Origin: Nitrospira defluvii
GTDB lineage: Bacteria > Nitrospirota > Nitrospiria > Nitrospirales > Nitrospiraceae
NCBI GenBank assembly: GCA_016199015.1
Contig: JACQHN010000063.1
Span: 1-8,121 of the forward strand
DNA length: 8,121 nt
Reading direction: 5' to 3'
How positions within the stretch are numbered: position 1 is the first letter of the stretch; each line of letters opens with the position of its first letter. Shown here one piece after another: positions 5,133 to 8,121 of this stretch. The notes below the pieces were generated by a model that saw only the letters and a program-made list of their open reading frames with translations, did not search any database and had not been told where the DNA came from. Both the position numbers and the translations under genes were made by a program.

Positions 5133-5576
5133 ATGCTCCTCAAGCAATCCAACGGTCTTAACTTTACGACCGGGCGGTCCAAGTTTCTTGATCAGGCCGA
5201 AAGTTCGCAGGGGGCCACAGCAAAAATCTGGCTAAAAATCGAACCTGCCTCCCTTGGACTACCTATCTTGGCTCAACTAGATACTGGCGCAGCCTGGTCT
5301 ATCCTGGATGCCGAAGTAGCGAGTGAACTGAACCTATTCGATGACGAAGGCGAGCTCGTAACAATAAGCACGCGGTTAGGGACGAGGAAATTCCGTCTCA
5401 AGAGAATTCCTGTTGAAATTCTAGCTGATCAAGGAGAGTCACTATCTGTAGAAGCAACCGTAGCCGTCTTGCCGGATTGGCATCACGGCACATTCATTGG
5501 CTACGCTGGTCTCCTCGAAAGAATTAAATTTGCAGTTGACCCATCTGACAATTATTTCTATTTCGGACCTGCCTAG
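5133..5576 (+). CDS. Retropepsin-like aspartic protease (clan AA), third gene of the cassette
   Basis: This 147-aa, single-domain protein carries the aspartic protease motif ILAQLDTGAAWSIL; the catalytic aspartate would be D50 in D-T-G-A. The C-terminal FIGYAGLLERIKFAVD (121-136) matches the hydrophobic-G-x-x-G/L-L segment that follows the flap in retropepsins. Single-domain enzymes of this clan work as homodimers, each subunit giving one aspartate. No signal peptide or membrane segment is seen, so it should act in the cytoplasm. The ATG at 5133 has no clear ribosome site; with a 12-nt gap from the previous gene, translation may depend on coupling. The substrate is unknown; the two upstream cassette proteins are natural candidates. 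It could alternatively be a non-catalytic binder of the same fold, but the intact DTGA argues for activity. Confidence 0.82.
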   Translation: MLLKQSNGLNFTTGRSKFLDQAESSQGATAKIWLKIEPASLGLPILAQLDTGAAWSILDAEVASELNLFDDEGELVTISTRLGTRKFRLKRIPVEILADQGESLSVEATVAVLPDWHHGTFIGYAGLLERIKFAVDPSDNYFYFGPA

Positions 5577-5712
5577 GGCAAAGAAAATGGGTCGGAAGTC
5601 GTTTCTGATTGCGTTGCATCGAGAAACTCTCGTACGGCTCCTCTCCCGGCGTTGACTTCTCCTTCTCCCTATCCCGCGCTGGCGGCTAAAACCAGCCAGG
5701 CGAGGAGGCTGC

Positions 5713-6000
5713 ATGCCTGTTGTCCATTTTTTCCTATTCCTGCTTTTGCTCCCCGCCTTGACGATTCCGGTTCCTGCCGCGGCTCATGACTTACCCAATG
5801 GCGCGACGGTCCGGTTTCAATCGGATGAGTTCGGTCCCGGTTGGCACGTCGGCACGGTGCAGATTACCACTGAGGGCTGTGCGATGGTATGGAAGCCCGC
5901 TCCGGAGGTTTCCGGTGGGCGCCGCGGCCTGGGACTGATGTTCATTCAAAATTGGAACGCCAGGATGGGACAAAGTGGATCGACATGCTGGTGGCCTTGA
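5713..6000 (+). CDS. Small exported protein, apparently frameshifted near its C-terminus
   Basis: The 95-aa frame begins with a strong signal peptide: residues 6-13 FFLFLLLL and an A-A-A cleavage site before H25. The mature part (HDLPNGATVRFQSDEFGPGW, then GCAMVWKPAP and GLGLMFIQNW) is a small periplasmic or secreted domain of unknown function. After A83 the frame turns into RMGQSGSTCWWP and stops, which looks unlike the preceding part. Shifting by one base at about 5961 restores 27 sensible codons ending CQEGAG at 6044. The simplest reading is loss of one base (GCC-CAG to GCCAG) or a sequencing error; the site does not look like a programmed slippery heptamer. GAGGAGG (5702-5708) gives a strong ribosome site 4 nt before the ATG. 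Confidence 0.65.
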   Translation: MPVVHFFLFLLLLPALTIPVPAAAHDLPNGATVRFQSDEFGPGWHVGTVQITTEGCAMVWKPAPEVSGGRRGLGLMFIQNWNARMGQSGSTCWWP

Positions 6001-6044
6001 TTGTACAGAAGGAACCGAAAATCTGCCAAGAGGGCGCGGGGTGA
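5961..6044 (+). pseudogene. Displaced C-terminal coding segment of the small exported protein
   Basis: In the frame one base behind the 5713 gene, 5961-6041 encodes QDGTKWIDMLVALIVQKEP followed by KICQEGAG, then TGA at 6042-6044. It has no start or ribosome site of its own. It completes the upstream protein to about 110 residues and supplies a second cysteine that could pair with the one in TTEGCAMVW. Confidence 0.55.
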
Positions 6045-6111
6045 GTAAGACTCGCATTGATCGGCGATCTATTTCGCAGCACGGCTCGACACCGGCGCGT
6101 TTGTCACGGGG

Positions 6112-6870
6112 ATGCTCAAAATGAGAAAAACGCCAATAACTCCTGAAGACTCACCCGTGGGACATCTCCTTTCCCGTCACCAAGTGGTTTCATTGCTAGG
6201 CGCAGGCGCTGCACTCTGGCTCTCAGGAGGCAGTCTATTCTCTCGTCAGTCTATTGCGAGCACGCGCGTTCCCCCCTGTGTGGTCCGACCGGAGCAAACC
6301 GAAGGTCCCTATTTCGTCGATGAGCGCTTGAATCGTTCCGACATTCGTTCCGATCCGACCGACGGACAAATCAAGCCCGGCACGCCACTCGCTCTGACGT
6401 TACAGATATTCCGGCTCGGCTCCGGAGACTGCCAGCCACTAGCTGGCGCTCAGATGGACATCTGGCACTGCGATGCGCTGGGCGTCTACTCTGACGTGCA
6501 GGATCCGGGCTTCAACACCATCGGCCGGAAGTTTTTGCGTGGATATCAGCTCACCGATACGCGCGGCGATGCCCGGTTCGTCACCATATACCCTGGCTGG
6601 TATGAAGGCCGGACGGTGCACATTCACGTGAAGGTTCGAACTGCATCAGTGGCCGGACGGAGCTTGGAGTTCACGTCGCAAATGTACTTCGACGATGAAT
6701 TGACGGATCGCGTCCACGCTGATCAACCCTATGCCGCGAAAGGCCGGCGCAACGCGCGAAACCAGGATGATCGCATCTTCCGGCGTGGCGGTGATCAACT
6801 CATGCTGGCTCCGACGGCAGCGGCCAATGGTTATACGGCAACATTCGCGATCGGCCTACAACTTCCTTAA
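6112..6870 (+). CDS. Exported intradiol ring-cleavage dioxygenase
   Basis: The protein (252 aa from 6112) belongs to the non-haem Fe(III) intradiol dioxygenases, which cleave catechol-type rings between the two hydroxyls (protocatechuate 3,4-dioxygenase beta-like). All four iron ligands are visible by alignment to that family: Y126 in DIWHCDALGVYS, Y164 in YPGWY, and H170 and H172 in HIHVK. R167 matches the conserved active-site arginine. The family start motif CVVRPEQTEGPYF is at 56-68. The N-terminus is an export signal: LLSRHQVVSLLGAGAALWL resembles a Tat signal, but the second arginine is histidine (R22-H23). GGGG (6108-6111) abuts the ATG at 6112, so the in-frame ATG at 6121 (9-nt spacing) may be the real start; this does not change the domain. 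The natural substrate is unknown. Many exported members act on extracellular aromatics. A VOC gene follows 45 nt later. Confidence 0.93.
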   Translation: MLKMRKTPITPEDSPVGHLLSRHQVVSLLGAGAALWLSGGSLFSRQSIASTRVPPCVVRPEQTEGPYFVDERLNRSDIRSDPTDGQIKPGTPLALTLQIFRLGSGDCQPLAGAQMDIWHCDALGVYSDVQDPGFNTIGRKFLRGYQLTDTRGDARFVTIYPGWYEGRTVHIHVKVRTASVAGRSLEFTSQMYFDDELTDRVHADQPYAAKGRRNARNQDDRIFRRGGDQLMLAPTAAANGYTATFAIGLQLP

Positions 6871-6915
6871 TAGCAACGCAGTGCGCGGTACTCCATCTAT
6901 AACAATGGCGAAACC

Positions 6916-7338
6916 ATGAAGCCACGCATCACCGTCATTACTCTCGCGGTCGACGATTTGGAGCGAGCGCTGAAGTTTTATCGGGATGGGTTCGGTCTGC
7001 CGACGGAGGGCATCGTCGGTACGGAGTTCGAACATGGTGCGGTTGCTTTCTTCGACCTTCAACATGGTTTGAAACTTGCCATCTGGCCCCGCACATCTCT
7101 CGCACACGAAGCCAAGGTGCCTTTGGGTCCGCGAAGCGCCACCGAGTTCACACTCGGACACAATGTCGCGAGCAAGTCCGACGTGGATACTGTCATGGAG
7201 CAGGCGCGAAAGGCAGGTGCCACGATCACCGATCCTCCGCACGACGCATTCTGGGGTGGCTACACGGGCTCCTTCCAAGATCCGGATGGGCATCTCTGGG
7301 AGGTCGTATGGAATCCGGATTGGGATCTTGCCGACTAA
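6916..7338 (+). CDS. VOC family (glyoxalase-fold) protein
   Basis: This 140-aa single-domain protein has two beta-alpha-beta-beta-beta halves: ITLAVDDLERALKFYRDGFG (about 7-26) and the second from about ASKSDVDTVMEQARKAGATI to SFQDPDGHLWEVVW. The Glu of DGHLWEV is the usual C-terminal metal ligand. The N-terminal ligand position in ITLAV is not His, so metal binding may be incomplete. There is no signal peptide, so it is cytoplasmic. The ribosome site is weak; a four-codon frame (ATG at 6905) ends in the TGA that overlaps this ATG. It lies 45 nt after the intradiol dioxygenase gene in the same direction, so they may be co-transcribed. The substrate cannot be inferred. Confidence 0.9.
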   Translation: MKPRITVITLAVDDLERALKFYRDGFGLPTEGIVGTEFEHGAVAFFDLQHGLKLAIWPRTSLAHEAKVPLGPRSATEFTLGHNVASKSDVDTVMEQARKAGATITDPPHDAFWGGYTGSFQDPDGHLWEVVWNPDWDLAD

Positions 7339-7489
7339 TCACCAGCTCCCCTACGCCGCGCGCGGCATGACCCCGATGGTTCCGTACAGATGCGACGATC
7401 GGCTAGGGCTCCCCACCGTACGGCCGGAAAACGAGGCTCGCTCAGGCTGGTTTACTTGCGAGACAATGACGGACCACACCATTAATGGC

Positions 7490-8113
7490 CTACTTGGTAC
7501 GAGCTGCACCTTGGCGTTTCAACACTTTGTTCTCGGCTTCCAATTCGGCAAGGCGATCACGTAGAGGCTGCACAAGAGCATCGATCTCCTCTTTCGTAAA
7601 CCTCGGTTGAATATGCTGTCGGCAATTGATATCGAATGCCTCAACATGAAAGCGGATTGCCCGTTCCGGTTTTCCCTTGTAGCCCGGATCAGTGAGCTGC
7701 TTCAGGAGGCGCGGATCATTATCGACGACCTCGGCCGTTCCCCAGATTTTGACCCTGGTTTGGCTGGCGTAGTCCATGAGAAACAGAAAGGCTTGATTGT
7801 TTTCGGCCAGGTTCCCGACTGAGATGTACTGCCGATTCCCCACGAAATCGGCAAAGGCCAGAGTGCGCTCATCCAGCACCTTGAGAAACCCCTTCGGCCC
7901 CCCGCGGTGCTGGACATACGGCTGACCTTTCGCGCTGGCGGTTGCCAAATAAAACGAATCGCGCTCGCCGATGAAGTCGACAAGATCCTTGGGGATTGCA
8001 TTCTCCCACCCACCGCTGCTCTCCATCCGTTCGTACTGCTTGCGTGACCCCATTTGTTTTTGAACCGCCTTCACAGACGCAGTAAACGCAATGTCGCTGA
8101 TGGGTGATTTCAT
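7490..8113 (-). CDS. PNPOx-like flavin-binding protein with C-terminal coiled coil
   Basis: The 207-aa protein matches the pyridoxamine 5'-phosphate oxidase-like split-barrel fold. Key stretches are DSFYLATASAKGQPYVQHRG (52-71), KGFLKVLDERTLAFADFVGN (74-93) with RQYISVGNL, and TRVKIWGTAEVV. These form an FMN-binding barrel of the family often annotated as pyridoxamine 5'-phosphate oxidase family; true PNP oxidase activity is not implied. Residues about 177-201 (IDALVQPLRDRLAELEAEN onward) form a heptad-like leucine helix that may make a coiled coil for dimerisation. The first 35 residues are a family-typical extension. The ATG is 8 nt from the window end, so its ribosome site and promoter cannot be judged. 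It converges with the VOC gene at 6916-7338 across a 151-nt gap, in which no T-tract terminator was found. Confidence 0.9.
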   Translation of the reverse strand: MKSPISDIAFTASVKAVQKQMGSRKQYERMESSGGWENAIPKDLVDFIGERDSFYLATASAKGQPYVQHRGGPKGFLKVLDERTLAFADFVGNRQYISVGNLAENNQAFLFLMDYASQTRVKIWGTAEVVDNDPRLLKQLTDPGYKGKPERAIRFHVEAFDINCRQHIQPRFTKEEIDALVQPLRDRLAELEAENKVLKRQGAARTK

Positions 8114-8121
8114 CGTCGTCC

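Noticed and set aside
5620..5632. CGAGA-AAC-TCTCG hairpin downstream of the protease gene as a terminator
   Set aside because: The stem is only 5 bp and no T-tract follows, so it is too weak to call.
3435..5712. Attachment-site repeats at the cassette edges
   Set aside because: Comparison of 3435-3500 with 5577-5712 by eye gave only a shared 7-mer (cttctcc), not a credible att pair; no integrase or transposase is present.
7355..7366. Palindrome GCCGCGCGCGGC as a terminator for the convergent genes
   Set aside because: It has no loop and no T-tract on either side; alternating GC in GC-rich DNA easily produces it by chance.
7382..7423. CCGTAC ... GTACGG inverted repeat
   Set aside because: The arms are only 6 bp with a 30-nt spacer, which is expected by chance.

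Overview
The window looks like a chromosomal stretch of a fairly GC-rich bacterium. Rows I counted in the flanking genes give 70% GC (1141-1200), 65% (2881-2940) and 63% (6421-6480). The small secreted proteins, GMC oxidoreductase and intradiol dioxygenase recall Nitrospira-type (Nitrospirota) genomes. That placement comes from memory of such genomes, not from a marker gene, and is tentative.

Layout. On the minus strand, 1-2245 holds a GMC-family flavin oxidoreductase followed 44 nt downstream by an exported VOC (glyoxalase-fold) protein that runs off the left edge. A degenerate purine/pyrimidine inverted repeat lies over the start of the VOC gene and encodes most of its signal-peptide core. 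2246-2600 has no convincing gene but holds two perfect hairpins. It ends in the promoter of a plus-strand cluster at 2601-3434: a ribbon-helix-helix antitoxin, an overlapping RelE/ParE-type toxin, and a DUF2442 protein.

The stretch from about 3480 to 5576 is clearly more AT-rich (rows counted: 42.5% GC over 4081-4200, 47% over 4681-4740). It carries a compact three-gene operon: a 223-aa protein I cannot assign, a 220-aa protein ending in a DUF5678-like module, and a 147-aa retropepsin-like aspartic protease with a DTGA active-site motif. This is the best candidate for an undescribed system. A possible minus-strand gene remnant and a 16-bp palindrome lie just upstream of it.

The right part returns to high GC: a small exported protein with an apparent frameshift (5713-6044), an exported intradiol ring-cleavage dioxygenase (6112-6870), a single-domain VOC protein (6916-7338), and a convergent minus-strand flavin-binding PNPOx-like protein (7490-8113).

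The flanks are rich in redox and ring-cleavage type enzymes (GMC, two VOC proteins, intradiol dioxygenase, PNPOx-like). These could act on small organic or aromatic compounds, partly outside the cytoplasm, but nothing in the sequence ties them into one defined pathway. The toxin-antitoxin cluster and the AT-rich three-gene cassette look like accessory cargo between these housekeeping-like genes.
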